The notes: generated by a model not told the origin, from the letters alone. Counted from the stretch's first letter, positions 52,317-61,829 are shown. The stretch: 64,000 nt of DNA from Saccharicrinis sp963667815 (GCA_963667815.1 OY764021.1); one strand, 5' to 3'. Numbers and translations: made by a program.

Positions 52317-54791
52317 ATGTTTATAAATAAGGGAGAGAATATTGCCGTACAGGCAAATGAGAAGACGATAACTTATAATGCTTTAGGTGAGAAAATCGCT
52401 CATTTTTCTACTTTGTATAAAGCAGAATCAACTCATAAAGTTGGTATTTTTTCAGAGAATAGATTAGGTTGGATATATAGTTTTTATTCAGCCTGGAACA
52501 ATGATGCTGTTGCTGTTGGTATAGATTATTTAAGCACAGTTAATGAGGTGGCTTATATATTGAATGATAGCAAGCCGGAGGTGGTTTTTGTTTCTGAAAG
52601 CAAGAAGCCGGATCTGGAATCTGCATTACAAAATGTAGATTATAAGCCACAAGTTATTGTGATTGATAATTACGAGGGTCAGGACTTAAATCAGCAATTT
52701 GCCTTTCCTGTAATTGATCCCGATCAGGAAAAAACAGCAGTTATTATATACACATCCGGAACAACAGGAAACCCTAAAGGTGTGATGTTGTCATTCAAAA
52801 ACTTATTGGCAAATATCAAAGCTGTTTCAAAGGATGTGGAGATCTATCAATCTACAGATACCGTGCTAATGCTGCTGCCATTGCACCATATATTTCCTAT
52901 GTTGGGAACTATGGTAATGCCTTTATATGCTGGTGGAAAAGTTGCTTTATCACCATCAATGGCCTCTGAAGATATTATCAGAACACTTCAGGAATGTAAG
53001 GTAACTTTGTTACTAGGTGTTCCTCGTTTATATAGTGCCATACGAAAAGGGATTAAGGATAAGATCAATAAGAGTAAAGTGGCCTCGGCATTGTTTAAGT
53101 TGGCTGAAACCATTAACTCTAAGGCTTTTTCACGATTAGTGTTTGGAGCTGTACATAAAAAGTTTGGCGGAAATATCAGGTATATGATTTCTGGTGGCGC
53201 TGCTCTGGAAAAAGAGATTGGTGCTGATTTTACAACACTTGGTTTTGAAGTATTGGAAGGCTACGGAATGACAGAGGCTGCTCCAATGATTTCATTTACT
53301 CGACCAGGTACAGTAAAAATAGGATCACCAGGCTTTATTCTGCCTTCATGTACAGTCGATTTCAAGGATGGTGAGATTCTTGCCAAGGGTGATAATATAA
53401 TGCAGGGGTACTATAACCGACCAGAAGAAACTGCAGAAGTTTTAAAGGATGGTTGGTTGTATACTGGCGATCTTGGGCATATAGACGATAAAGGTTATTT
53501 ATATATCACAGGTCGAAAAAAGGAAATTTTAATTCTGTCGAATGGTAAAAACATTAATCCAACAGAAATAGAATATAAAATTGAAAGTTATGCTGCTTTT
53601 GTTAAAGAAGTTGGTGTTTATCAGTCAGGAGATCAGTTTAAAGCAATTGTAGTTCCTGCCGACGAACTATCTTATCAGCATAGAGATAAGGCAGAACAGT
53701 ATCGACTTATTAAAAAAGAAGTCATTGAAGATTACAATAAGCAATGTGCTTCTTATAAAAAGATTATGGATATCACCATTTTAGATGGTGAGTTGCCAAG
53801 AACACGATTAGGTAAAATAAGAAGATTTAAGCTCGCTGATTTAGAGAATGTTCAGGAGGTTGCAACTGAAGAAACTGTTCAGGTTGATTTAGCCGAATTT
53901 AATATTGTAGCACAATATCTTGAAGAAGAGAAACATAAAAAAGTACTACCCGGACATCATTTAGAGTTGGATTTAGGTCTGGATTCATTGGATAAGGTGA
54001 GTTTACAGGTTTTTCTGAATTCCTCGTTTGGTGTGGATATTGATCCCGGTGAATTGGCAAATTTTAATAATGTTTTAGAGTTAAGTGAATACCTGCATCA
54101 GAACAGAAAAAAGATGGAGGTTGAAAAAGTAGACTGGACTAAAATATTAAAAGAAAGGGTTCATATATCATTACCTAAAACATGGTTTACCGGAAGGGCT
54201 TTTGTTAAAATATCAAAGTTCTTTTTTAGTCTTTATTTCGGATTAAAAGGTAAAGGATTAAAAAATATTCCTGATGAACCTTGTATTATAGCTCCAAACC
54301 ATCAGAGTTATTTTGATGGACTTTTTGTGGCGTCTTTCTTAAAGAATAAAACCATTAAAAACACTTATTTCTACGCTAAAGAAAAGCATGTAAGCAAACG
54401 CTGGTTAAAGTTTATTGCCAACAGAAATCATGTGATTATTATGGATTTGAATAAGGACTTAAAAGAATCTATTCAAAAAATGGGAGAGGCCTTAAAAAAG
54501 AAAAAGAATCTGATTATTTTCCCTGAAGGTACCAGAACAAAAAATGGTAGTTTAGGTGATTTTAAAAAGACTTTTGCCATTTTAAGTCGTGAGTTGAATG
54601 TACCTGTTGTACCAGTGTCAATTAAGGGTGCTTATGATGCCTTACCCAAAGGAAGTAAGTTTCCACGTCCGTTTAAAAAGGTAATGGTTGAGTTTCTAGA
54701 GCCAGTATTGCCCGGTTCAAGTACATACGAGCATATTGCTGATACGGTGTATAATAAAATTGCTAAAACTCAATTGGCAATGAAAAGATAA
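52317..54791 (+). CDS. AMP-dependent acyl ligase - acyl carrier - PlsC acyltransferase fusion
   Basis: An 824-residue three-part enzyme. Residues about 1-510 are an AMP-forming acyl-CoA/ACP synthetase (YTSGTTGNPKGVM near 144, YGMTEAAPM near 319, YTGDLGHID near 380). Residues about 525-605 form an acyl-carrier domain with the phosphopantetheine Ser near 557 in LGLDSLDKV. Residues about 630-815 are a 1-acyl-glycerol-phosphate acyltransferase (NHQSYFDG near 661 and FPEGTRTKNG near 733). It probably activates free fatty acids, loads them on its own carrier domain and esterifies a lysophospholipid, recycling membrane lipids. E. coli Aas carries the acyltransferase first and lacks the carrier domain. 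Confidence 0.87.
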   Translation: MFINKGENIAVQANEKTITYNALGEKIAHFSTLYKAESTHKVGIFSENRLGWIYSFYSAWNNDAVAVGIDYLSTVNEVAYILNDSKPEVVFVSESKKPDLESALQNVDYKPQVIVIDNYEGQDLNQQFAFPVIDPDQEKTAVIIYTSGTTGNPKGVMLSFKNLLANIKAVSKDVEIYQSTDTVLMLLPLHHIFPMLGTMVMPLYAGGKVALSPSMASEDIIRTLQECKVTLLLGVPRLYSAIRKGIKDKINKSKVASALFKLAETINSKAFSRLVFGAVHKKFGGNIRYMISGGAALEKEIGADFTTLGFEVLEGYGMTEAAPMISFTRPGTVKIGSPGFILPSCTVDFKDGEILAKGDNIMQGYYNRPEETAEVLKDGWLYTGDLGHIDDKGYLYITGRKKEILILSNGKNINPTEIEYKIESYAAFVKEVGVYQSGDQFKAIVVPADELSYQHRDKAEQYRLIKKEVIEDYNKQCASYKKIMDITILDGELPRTRLGKIRRFKLADLENVQEVATEETVQVDLAEFNIVAQYLEEEKHKKVLPGHHLELDLGLDSLDKVSLQVFLNSSFGVDIDPGELANFNNVLELSEYLHQNRKKMEVEKVDWTKILKERVHISLPKTWFTGRAFVKISKFFFSLYFGLKGKGLKNIPDEPCIIAPNHQSYFDGLFVASFLKNKTIKNTYFYAKEKHVSKRWLKFIANRNHVIIMDLNKDLKESIQKMGEALKKKKNLIIFPEGTRTKNGSLGDFKKTFAILSRELNVPVVPVSIKGAYDALPKGSKFPRPFKKVMVEFLEPVLPGSSTYEHIADTVYNKIAKTQLAMKR

Positions 54792-54872
54792 GGTTAAAGC
54801 TGTACCTGCTTTGTAATGTAGTTGGTTCAGTAACTGCACAATCACATATTAAACTTATACTTAAGATATACT

Positions 54873-54920
54873 AAACCCATATTAAACTCATTAATCAATG
54901 AGTTTGGTATGGGTTTTATT
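54873..54920 (+). terminator. Terminator between convergent genes
   Basis: A 20-bp stem (54873-54892 with 54897-54916) with two G.U pairs and a 4-base loop, followed by TATTTGTATTATA. It ends the ligase transcript and may also act on the convergent aminotransferase. Confidence 0.7.
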
Positions 54921-54972
54921 TGTATTATATATGTGTTAAATATGGTTTTGTATAGTAGTTGTATCGTATCAG

Positions 54973-55794
54973 TTACGAAGCTGTTTCAAAGGATTCCTTT
55001 ATTAAATGCTTTAATCTTTTCATTAATAAACGGAGGTTTTGGTTATTTACATCCAATTGGTAATCATCAATTTTACTGATAGGTAATATTCTTGGAGATG
55101 TTCCTGTAATAAAAGCAGCATCAATATCTTTTAGCTGATTGATATTTAAACATTCAAATCTTAACTCAAGATCTTCCTTTAAAATACAATCAATGACCTT
55201 TGATCGCATGATGCCAGGTAGTACATAGTGTTCCGTCGAGGTATAAATATGATCACCATGAATAAAGAAGATATTCGATTTACTTCCTTCTGTTATTAAA
55301 TCATCATGGTTAACCAATAATGCTTCGTAATGATGGCTGTTTTTAAGTATATCTATAGCCTTTTTTCTGGTGGCTGTATTGTCAACTTTAATATTTGGAT
55401 TTTCTCTTTCTGCATGTAATAAAATAGTACTTACTCCATTATTATACATCTCATCGCTTGGGTAAAAAGTAGGAATAAAATGTATTAGTAAAGTTTCAAC
55501 CGTGTTTTTTGTGCTAAAACATGATATCTTGATATTTCCATCTTTTATATTTTCATTTGAAATTAAATTGTCGATATAACTTTCGATGTCATCTTTACTA
55601 AATGAAACTTTGCTTACTGCCTTTTGCAAGCTGTTAAACATCCTTACTAAATGATCATGTAAAAACAACGGTTTATTATTTTCAATTCTAAAAACCTCAT
55701 ATATTACAGCATACAATGATGGATCTGGAGATTTGATTTCAGTTGCTAAGTGTAAGTCACCGTTATAGATGATGTGTTTGCCTTTGATATTCAT
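54973..55794 (-). CDS. Class IV aminotransferase (aminodeoxychorismate lyase or branched-chain type)
   Basis: A 273-residue fold-type IV PLP enzyme. The PLP lysine is in NTATRKKAIDILKN (near residue 140), and ITEGSKSNIFFI near 168-179 and LPGIMRSKVID near 193-203 are family signatures. Known members are branched-chain aminotransferase, D-amino acid aminotransferase and 4-amino-4-deoxychorismate lyase. The shortness and a PabB gene elsewhere in the window make the lyase (PabC) attractive, but the catalytic details do not decide, so no symbol is given. It is convergent with the ligase gene. Confidence 0.8.
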   Translation of the reverse strand: MNIKGKHIIYNGDLHLATEIKSPDPSLYAVIYEVFRIENNKPLFLHDHLVRMFNSLQKAVSKVSFSKDDIESYIDNLISNENIKDGNIKISCFSTKNTVETLLIHFIPTFYPSDEMYNNGVSTILLHAERENPNIKVDNTATRKKAIDILKNSHHYEALLVNHDDLITEGSKSNIFFIHGDHIYTSTEHYVLPGIMRSKVIDCILKEDLELRFECLNINQLKDIDAAFITGTSPRILPISKIDDYQLDVNNQNLRLLMKRLKHLIKESFETAS

Positions 55795-55872
55795 TTTCGA
55801 AATAAATTATATATAAAAATACGTTTAAATCAATTACTAATGCAAAGAATTATGTCAGTGTTTTAGATTTAT

Positions 55873-55880
55873 TAATTTTG
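55873..55880 (+). promoter_or_regulatory. -7 box of the YigZ-family gene
   Basis: TAATTTTG, only 8 bases before the ATG at 55889, predicting an almost leaderless mRNA. Confidence 0.45.
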
Positions 55881-55888
55881 CCCTGGTT

Positions 55889-56506
55889 ATGGATCAGATT
55901 CTAGATAAATACAAAACAATAGCAGAACCTTCAGAGGGGATTTATAAAGAGAAAGGGAGCAAATTTATATCGTATGCCTATCCGGTTTACTCAGAAGAGG
56001 AAATAAAGGAGTATGTTAGCGCTTTAAAAGAAAAATATTACGATGCTCGCCATCATTGTTTTGCATGGCAGTTAGGGCTGGATGGTTTGCGATACAGAGC
56101 TAATGATGATGGAGAGCCTTCAGGTACAGCAGGAAAACCAATTCATGGACAATTAAAATCGCACGAACTCACCAATATTTTAGTGGTTGTGATTCGTTAT
56201 TTTGGTGGTACAAAATTAGGTGTTCCGGGGCTCATTCATGCCTATAAAGAAGCCACTATTGATGCCATTAACAATACTACTATTGTTGAAAAAACGGTAA
56301 ATGATATTTATGCTGTAAATTTTGACTATTTGGTAATGAATGACATTATGAAAATTGTTAAAGATGAAAGTCTAAATATTGTTAATCAGCAATTTGACTT
56401 GACTTGTACCATAGAATTCAGTTTACGACAATCAGAAATAGAAAAAGTAATAGGACGGTTTGAGAAAATAGATTCTGTAAAATGTGAGTTTTTAAGAACA
56501 GAATAG
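55889..56506 (+). CDS. YigZ/IMPACT family protein
   Basis: A 205-residue protein of the UPF0029/IMPACT family. The signature runs around residues 50-80: HHCFAWQLG, RANDDGEPSGTAGKPI and VVIRYFGGTKLGVPGLIHAY. The C-terminal domain (DUF1949 type) follows. Eukaryotic IMPACT inhibits the GCN2 kinase; the bacterial role is unknown, with a ribosome- or RNA-related function proposed. Length is normal. Confidence 0.9.
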   Translation: MDQILDKYKTIAEPSEGIYKEKGSKFISYAYPVYSEEEIKEYVSALKEKYYDARHHCFAWQLGLDGLRYRANDDGEPSGTAGKPIHGQLKSHELTNILVVVIRYFGGTKLGVPGLIHAYKEATIDAINNTTIVEKTVNDIYAVNFDYLVMNDIMKIVKDESLNIVNQQFDLTCTIEFSLRQSEIEKVIGRFEKIDSVKCEFLRTE

Positions 56507-56554
56507 TATTGGGCTATTAGTATACTTTATGTTTGATTGTTCTACCTTACCTTG

Positions 56555-56929
56555 TCATTTCTTATTTGAAGTCATAACTGGTTTCTTATTTCTATTCTCA
56601 GAGTCCCTATAATAACCAATCACTTTATTTTTTGCGGGATTCGATAAGGAATATTCAATTAGCAATCTATCACCAATTTCTTGATGTCCTTCTCTTTGTC
56701 CTGCTTTTATGCTGTCCACATATACACTGTCATCAATTACATATTGGTATGTTGCTAATTCTAATTGATAACCTCTGGTTCCAGTTATATTTTTAACCTT
56801 AGTCACTTTTCCCTTAACTTCTTTGGTTTCCTGAAACAAAAAGACTTTTGGAATAACAAAGTGATTAATGCCCAAATAGAAAAAACTTCCTAAGAATACA
56901 ATTACTAATATTATTGATCCATTTCTCAA
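56555..56929 (-). CDS. Membrane-anchored protein, possibly DUF3592-like
   Basis: A 124-residue protein with one N-terminal hydrophobic segment (about residues 4-24) and a soluble beta-rich domain. That domain contains KGKVTKVKN, YQYVIDDSVYVDSIKAGQ and GDRLLIEYSLSNPAKN, a pattern like DUF3592 domains that sit near membranes. The only usable in-frame start is TTG at 56929, five codons after an upstream stop, so the start is less certain than the body. Function unknown. Confidence 0.55.
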   Translation of the reverse strand: MRNGSIILVIVFLGSFFYLGINHFVIPKVFLFQETKEVKGKVTKVKNITGTRGYQLELATYQYVIDDSVYVDSIKAGQREGHQEIGDRLLIEYSLSNPAKNKVIGYYRDSENRNKKPVMTSNKK

Positions 56930-56992
56930 TTCGGTTTCATTTTAATGTTAATCCTTTATGTGCGCCATGTATTGTGGTACAACTATAACTCC

Positions 56993-58267
56993 TTAGTACC
57001 TTTTTTTCCAAAGCATTTTTAATCGTTCAAAAACTTTTATTTCCTGTGCATTTTTTTGAGGAGTATATAAACGGTGCTTTTTAACTTCTTCGGGCATAAA
57101 GTCCTGTTCTACAAAATTATTCTCGTAGTCGTGCGAGTATTTATATTTATTACCATAGCCCAGTTCTTTCATGAGTTTGGTTGGCGCATTGCGTAAGTGA
57201 AGTGGCACAGGAAGATTTCCGGTTTCTCTTACAAGAGCCTGAGCCTTATTTATAGCCATATATGCCGAATTACTCTTTGGACTGGTAGCCAAATAAATGG
57301 TTGTTTGCGATAGGATAATTCTCCCTTCTGGCCAACCAACTCGGTTAATGGCATCAAAACATTGGTTGGCAAGAAGCAAAGCATTAGGGTTTGCCAAACC
57401 AATATCTTCCGAAGCAGAAATAACCAGTCTACGGGCAATAAACTTAGGGTCTTCGCCACCTTCAACCATTCGGGCCAGCCAATATACGGCAGCATCCGGA
57501 TCGCTACCCCGTATGGATTTAATAAATGCCGAAATGATATCGTAATGAATTTCACCATTTTTATCGTAGGCAGAAGGATTTTCTTGCAAACATTTGGTTA
57601 CTTCATCATTGGTGATTTTAATTTTTTCGCCAACCTGGGCATTAATCACCAACTCTAAAATATTTAAAAGCTTACGGGCATCGCCACCCGAAAAACGAAA
57701 CAGGGCTTCTTCCTCTGCTATTTCAATATCCTTTTCTTTTAAAATGCTGTCTGTAGTGAGTGCCTTATTTAGTAAGTTTCTAAGATCTTCTTTATCCAGT
57801 GACTTTAACACATAAACCTGACATCTTGAAAGTAATGGCGAAATCACTTCAAATGATGGATTTTCGGTTGTAGCACCTATTAAAGTAAAAACACCTTGTT
57901 CAACAGCACCTAAGAGCGAATCTTGCTGTGATTTACTAAAACGATGAATCTCGTCGATAAATAACAGCGGAATAGGACTGTTGAAAAACTTAACTTTTTT
58001 AGCCTTTTCAATTACTTCGCGTACATCTTTTACCCCCGAATTAATAGCAGATAAAATATAAAAAGGTCGGTCAAGTTGTTTAGCTATAATCTTTGCTAAA
58101 GTAGTTTTACCAACTCCGGGAGGTCCCCATAAAATGATAGACGAGATTACGCCTGAATCAATCATTTTACGCAATACAGCATCTTTACCTACTAAATGAA
58201 CCTGACCAATATAGGTATCCAGATTTGTAGGTCTTTGGCGCTCGGCCAATGGAGGTAAACTACTCAT
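56993..58267 (-). CDS. rarA: Replication-associated recombination protein A (AAA+ ATPase)
   Basis: A 424-residue AAA+ ATPase (MgsA/WRNIP1 family) that acts at stalled or collapsed replication forks with single-strand-binding protein. The start MSSLPPLAERQRPTNLDTYI is typical. Walker A GPPGVGKTT is near residue 48, Walker B FIDEIHRF near 104, sensor GATTENPSFE near 132 and the arginine finger in LLSRCQV. C-terminal helical domains include GSDPDAAVYWLARM and the oligomerisation domain. A -7 box TAATTTTG on the minus strand at 58300-58307 precedes it. Confidence 0.95.
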   Translation of the reverse strand: MSSLPPLAERQRPTNLDTYIGQVHLVGKDAVLRKMIDSGVISSIILWGPPGVGKTTLAKIIAKQLDRPFYILSAINSGVKDVREVIEKAKKVKFFNSPIPLLFIDEIHRFSKSQQDSLLGAVEQGVFTLIGATTENPSFEVISPLLSRCQVYVLKSLDKEDLRNLLNKALTTDSILKEKDIEIAEEEALFRFSGGDARKLLNILELVINAQVGEKIKITNDEVTKCLQENPSAYDKNGEIHYDIISAFIKSIRGSDPDAAVYWLARMVEGGEDPKFIARRLVISASEDIGLANPNALLLANQCFDAINRVGWPEGRIILSQTTIYLATSPKSNSAYMAINKAQALVRETGNLPVPLHLRNAPTKLMKELGYGNKYKYSHDYENNFVEQDFMPEEVKKHRLYTPQKNAQEIKVFERLKMLWKKRY

Positions 58268-58299
58268 TCTTTTGTTTTGATTGTGTTTTTATTGAGCTT

Positions 58300-58307
58300 C
58301 AAAATTA
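58300..58307 (-). promoter_or_regulatory. -7 box of rarA
   Basis: Minus-strand TAATTTTG, 33 bases before the ATG. Confidence 0.4.
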
Positions 58308-58416
58308 CAAATAGCAAGCGTATTTCAAAGTGAAAATTTGAAGCTTTATCGAACCATATGACAGAATGCTTTGTTTTATAACAAAATAATTGATTACAAT
58401 TGCAAATATTGTTACA

Positions 58417-59013
58417 ATGAAAAAAATAGTCATTTTATTATCATTTGTTTTACTTATAAATATGAATACTCAATCGCAAAATAAAGAGGTAGCTACATTA
58501 GGAGCTGGGTGTTTTTGGTGTGTAGAAGCTGTGTATGATCAGTTAGAAGGTGTTATTTCTGTTGAATCAGGATATTCAGGCGGTACAACCGAAAATCCTA
58601 CCTATAAAGAGGTTTGTACCGGAACAACGAATCATGCTGAAGTATGTCAGATTACATTTGATCCGGATGTGATTTCATTCGGAGAATTACTAACGGTATT
58701 TTGGAGTATTCATAATCCAACTACTTTAAACCGACAAGGAGCAGATATTGGTACACAATATCGATCAGCTGTTTTTTATCATTCAGAAAAGCAAAAGGAA
58801 ATTGCCGAACAGCAAATAGAGTTGGTTAATGCCGAGAAATTATACGATGATCCTATTGTTACAGAAGTAACTCCGTTTGAAAAGTTTTATCAAGCCGAAG
58901 ATTATCATCAGGAATACTTTGAAAACAATCCTGAAAATTCTTATTGTCGAATGGTAGTTGGACCAAAGGTTGAGAAGTTTCAAAAGTTATTTAAGGATCA
59001 ATTGAAAAAATAA
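58417..59013 (+). CDS. msrA: Peptide methionine sulfoxide reductase A, exported
   Basis: A 198-residue enzyme that reduces the S-form of methionine sulfoxide. The N-terminus MKKIVILLSFVLLINMNTQSQ is a signal peptide, so it works in the periplasm. The catalytic motif GCFWC is at residues 31-35 with active Cys32, followed by GGTTENPTYKEVCTG and GTQYRSAVFYH. The ATG at 58417 is chosen over a TTG nine codons upstream because the signal peptide starts there. No msrB partner is adjacent. Confidence 0.93.
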   Translation: MKKIVILLSFVLLINMNTQSQNKEVATLGAGCFWCVEAVYDQLEGVISVESGYSGGTTENPTYKEVCTGTTNHAEVCQITFDPDVISFGELLTVFWSIHNPTTLNRQGADIGTQYRSAVFYHSEKQKEIAEQQIELVNAEKLYDDPIVTEVTPFEKFYQAEDYHQEYFENNPENSYCRMVVGPKVEKFQKLFKDQLKK

Positions 59014-59084
59014 CTTGCAATAGTAAAGGGAAGGCTAGATGTTATGTTCAACTTAAGCTGCCCAAGTTCTTAAAATATAAATCG

Positions 59085-59122
59085 AGCGCTACATTGTTTA
59101 AATGTGGCGCTTGTTGTTTTTA
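59085..59122 (+). terminator. Terminator of msrA
   Basis: AGCGCTACATT (59085-59095) pairs with AATGTGGCGCT (59101-59111) with one G.U pair, followed by TGTTGTTTTT. Confidence 0.75.
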
Positions 59123-59184
59123 GGCCTAGACAGTTCATTTTTTTAATGTTATAGCAAAAAGAAAAAATATCTCTAAAATAAGCC

Positions 59185-59284
59185 ATAAGCATAACCATTA
59201 AATTTTATGCTTATAGGATTTATTTCTTTGCTTATAAAAATAAATCCCATGCCTATAAAAATTATTTCTATAGGCATGGGATTT
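59185..59284. repeat. Second 21-bp-phased TTATAA locus with long inverted repeats
   Basis: TTATAG at 59211, TTATAA at 59232 and CTATAA at 59253 are exactly 21 bases apart and share the flank GCYTATAAAAAT with the array at 33807. In addition ATAAGCATAA (59185-59194) pairs with TTATGCTTAT (59205-59214), and a perfect 16-bp stem joins 59242-59257 to 59269-59284 (AAATCCCATGCCTATA on the left). No U-run marks it as a terminator. Confidence 0.6.
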
Positions 59285-59680
59285 TAGGTCGAATATTTGG
59301 CACTATTAAAATAGCGTCTAAAGTATAGGCAAAATATGTAATAGTATGGTTGCATAATTTAATGCTCTCCTGTAATTAGAATTAAATTTTTTAGAATCAA
59401 GTGGATTTTATATCAAGAAATAAACAAACCTCTGCGCCTCAGTGTCTTTGTGTTCATTTTTTAATTTATGATTGACATTAATAATCTTACTTATTCTATA
59501 TAATGTAATGTCTGTAAAATCGCCCAACCGGGCGATAATATTGAGTGGTATTATCTCCTTTGTTATAGATTTTAATTTGTTATGCCTCTGTTAATCAATA
59601 GATATTAGAAGTGTGTATTCTAATGGCATATCTATTGAAAAACATGGTATACTCATTTTTGAATTATACAATAAACAACT
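59285..59680. other. Intergenic region with one hairpin
   Basis: No gene is seen. ATCGCCC-AACC-GGGCGAT (59519-59536) is a perfect 7-bp hairpin. A stretch near 59433-59462 (CCTCTGCGCCTCAGTGTCTT) resembles a dispersed spacer sequence also hinted at near 6340. Confidence 0.45.
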
Positions 59681-61258
59681 ATGAAAAGACTTACATTATT
59701 TTTATTTACATCATTAGTTTCAGTTTTTACTTGCTCGCAAAACTTAACAGTCAATTTTGATTTTGATAAATGGCAGGTAGATGAAAAATCAAAAGTTCAT
59801 ATACTAGAATTTATCAAAGCCAATAATCCAACAGAAGTTATTCTTGAGGGATTTGCTGATACTGTTGGAACAACCGCGTATAATAGATTACTCGTTAAAA
59901 GAAGGTTAGAAGCCATTGAGGATGTTTTATTGGATGTGGATCAAACAATACGAATTAAAAAAAATAATTTTGGAGAAGAGAAAAGTCTTTTAAATGAAGT
60001 AGCCTTTAGAAAAGTAGATATTATATCATCTTCCATAAAGTACAGTTCAAAAGAACCCAACTATAAATTACCGCAAAGCTTTTTGATTGATAATATGAAC
60101 GATACAATTATAGAATGTGAAGACGGAACAAAAATAGAAATTCCCCAAAATAGTCTGATTGTAAAAGAAACCCGGACTAAACCTAAAGGATTAATAAAAT
60201 TTCAGGTTACAGAATACTATGATGTACCTGAAATGATTGATGCTAATTTAACTACTCAATCAGGGCATGAAATACTTGAGACAGGTGGAATGTTGTACAT
60301 CCAGGCATTTTCAGATGATAAGGAATGTGTTATAAAAGATCAGTTTGATATTGGAATAAACTTCAGAGGTATAACCGAAAATGATTCTATGCATGTGTTT
60401 ACTGGCATCGAAACAAAAGATGGTGTTGACTGGGAATTGTTAAAGACTAAACCTGTAAAAGAACAAATTGAGCGGGATTATTTTATAGTGGATAATATGC
60501 CTACTTTTCAGGGTGGTAATGTTGGGGCTTTTAAGTCATATGTAAGTGTTAGATTAAGGTATCCAGTGATTGCACAGGAAAAAGGCATTCAAGGTAGAGT
60601 TTTAGTTTCCTTTATAGTAGATGAGTCAGGTAGAATTAAAAATCCTAAAATAGTTAAAAGTGTTCATCCCTCTTTAGATTATGAAATATTAAGAGTGCTT
60701 AGTTTAACACCACGTTGGAATCCAGGCACACAAAAAGGAAGAATTGTTCCTGTTGAAATAATGATTCCATTTGACTTTGTTTTAAATAGCGGTCTTCCAA
60801 TCGATTCAACTAACAGACAAACTTCAAAACCAGATTTTGGTGCATTTGTACAAAGCGATTCTGTTATTCAAAAATATGAAAAGCAAAATGAATTATTTAA
60901 GGAATTTTATCTTAGGACTAATAAAATGGGGTGGATAAATTGTGACAAATTCTATAACTACTCAAATAAAAAAGACATTATAATACTTGATAAAGCAAGC
61001 CGTGCAGATTACTATGCAATCTTTAATGGAAATCGTTCAATAATGCGACCAAACTCATATAATATCAAATCAAAGATTATTGGTTTTAATAATATCCCAT
61101 CAAACCAAATAGTTAAGATCATTGGATTTAAGATTATTAACGACGAAGTTTATTTTACAAGTTTTGAAACAAACATGAATAACAATACTTATAGCCCAAC
61201 TTTTGAAAGGATAGATAAAGAGGATTTAGTTGATAAAATGAAAACACTGGATTTATAA
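59681..61258 (+). CDS. OmpA-like / TonB C-terminal fusion protein, secreted
   Basis: A 525-residue exported protein (signal peptide ending FTCSQ). Residues about 22-110 look like an OmpA peptidoglycan-binding domain (VNFDFDKWQVDEKS, then LEGFADTVGTTAYNRLLVKRR). Residues about 275-370 are a TonB C-terminal domain (PVIAQEKGIQGRVLVSFIVDESGRI and LSLTPRWNPGTQKG). The C-terminal 150 residues have no recognised fold. There is no transmembrane anchor as in energy-transducing TonB, so energy transduction is doubtful. A periplasmic linker between peptidoglycan and outer-membrane receptors or other partners is an inference. Confidence 0.75.
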   Translation: MKRLTLFLFTSLVSVFTCSQNLTVNFDFDKWQVDEKSKVHILEFIKANNPTEVILEGFADTVGTTAYNRLLVKRRLEAIEDVLLDVDQTIRIKKNNFGEEKSLLNEVAFRKVDIISSSIKYSSKEPNYKLPQSFLIDNMNDTIIECEDGTKIEIPQNSLIVKETRTKPKGLIKFQVTEYYDVPEMIDANLTTQSGHEILETGGMLYIQAFSDDKECVIKDQFDIGINFRGITENDSMHVFTGIETKDGVDWELLKTKPVKEQIERDYFIVDNMPTFQGGNVGAFKSYVSVRLRYPVIAQEKGIQGRVLVSFIVDESGRIKNPKIVKSVHPSLDYEILRVLSLTPRWNPGTQKGRIVPVEIMIPFDFVLNSGLPIDSTNRQTSKPDFGAFVQSDSVIQKYEKQNELFKEFYLRTNKMGWINCDKFYNYSNKKDIIILDKASRADYYAIFNGNRSIMRPNSYNIKSKIIGFNNIPSNQIVKIIGFKIINDEVYFTSFETNMNNNTYSPTFERIDKEDLVDKMKTLDL

Positions 61259-61279
61259 AAGGAGCAACAAAGATAAAAT

Positions 61280-61816
61280 TCAACTTATTTCTTTCAGTAT
61301 TTTCTTTGCTCTGGACTTAAAACCAGCTGTATTATGATCAAATTGTTCTTCTAAAATCATTTTTAATTCAGGCTTAAGTTCAGGGTATATTTTTGTTGCA
61401 TTGTATAATATGTGCATGCAATTGGCTTTTGTAGCTACAGGAATTTTTTCTGAAATAAGCCAGTCGAAACAAACATTAATAAAATTTCCATCCAATAAGT
61501 GATTGATATCTGAATAGGCTAACATTTTCGAAAAATGTCTCTTAACTCCATCCGACTGTAGGTAAGGAAATTGTTTAATCATATCTTTTAAAAAAGGTTG
61601 GATGATAGTATTATCTTCAAGATAAACATGTTCAAAAAGCCATGCTGCTTTCCATTGTTCCTTTTTACTGCAATTAAAAATTAAATGATAAAGTTCGCTT
61701 ATTAAGTAAGGATGATCGAGAATGTATCGGGTTAAAGATATCGTTTCAGTTTTGTTGGCTCTTGTTTGGATATGTTCTTTAAGTAGGGTAATATCCTTAG
61801 GAATAGCTTTTTTCAT
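61280..61816 (-). CDS. Helical protein of unknown function
   Basis: A 178-residue soluble protein, almost wholly predicted alpha-helical in HEAT-like pairs (HLIFNCSKKEQWKAAWLFEHVYLED, then KANCMHILYNATKIYPELKPELKMILEEQ). It probably is a protein-interaction scaffold. The ATG at 61816 is chosen over a TTG at 61852. A -7 box TATTTTTG lies 14 bases before it within the terminator of the preceding gene. It is convergent with the OmpA/TonB gene, with only 21 bases between. I do not recognise the family. Confidence 0.65.
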   Translation of the reverse strand: MKKAIPKDITLLKEHIQTRANKTETISLTRYILDHPYLISELYHLIFNCSKKEQWKAAWLFEHVYLEDNTIIQPFLKDMIKQFPYLQSDGVKRHFSKMLAYSDINHLLDGNFINVCFDWLISEKIPVATKANCMHILYNATKIYPELKPELKMILEEQFDHNTAGFKSRAKKILKEIS

Positions 61817-61829
61817 GTAATTTTTTCTA

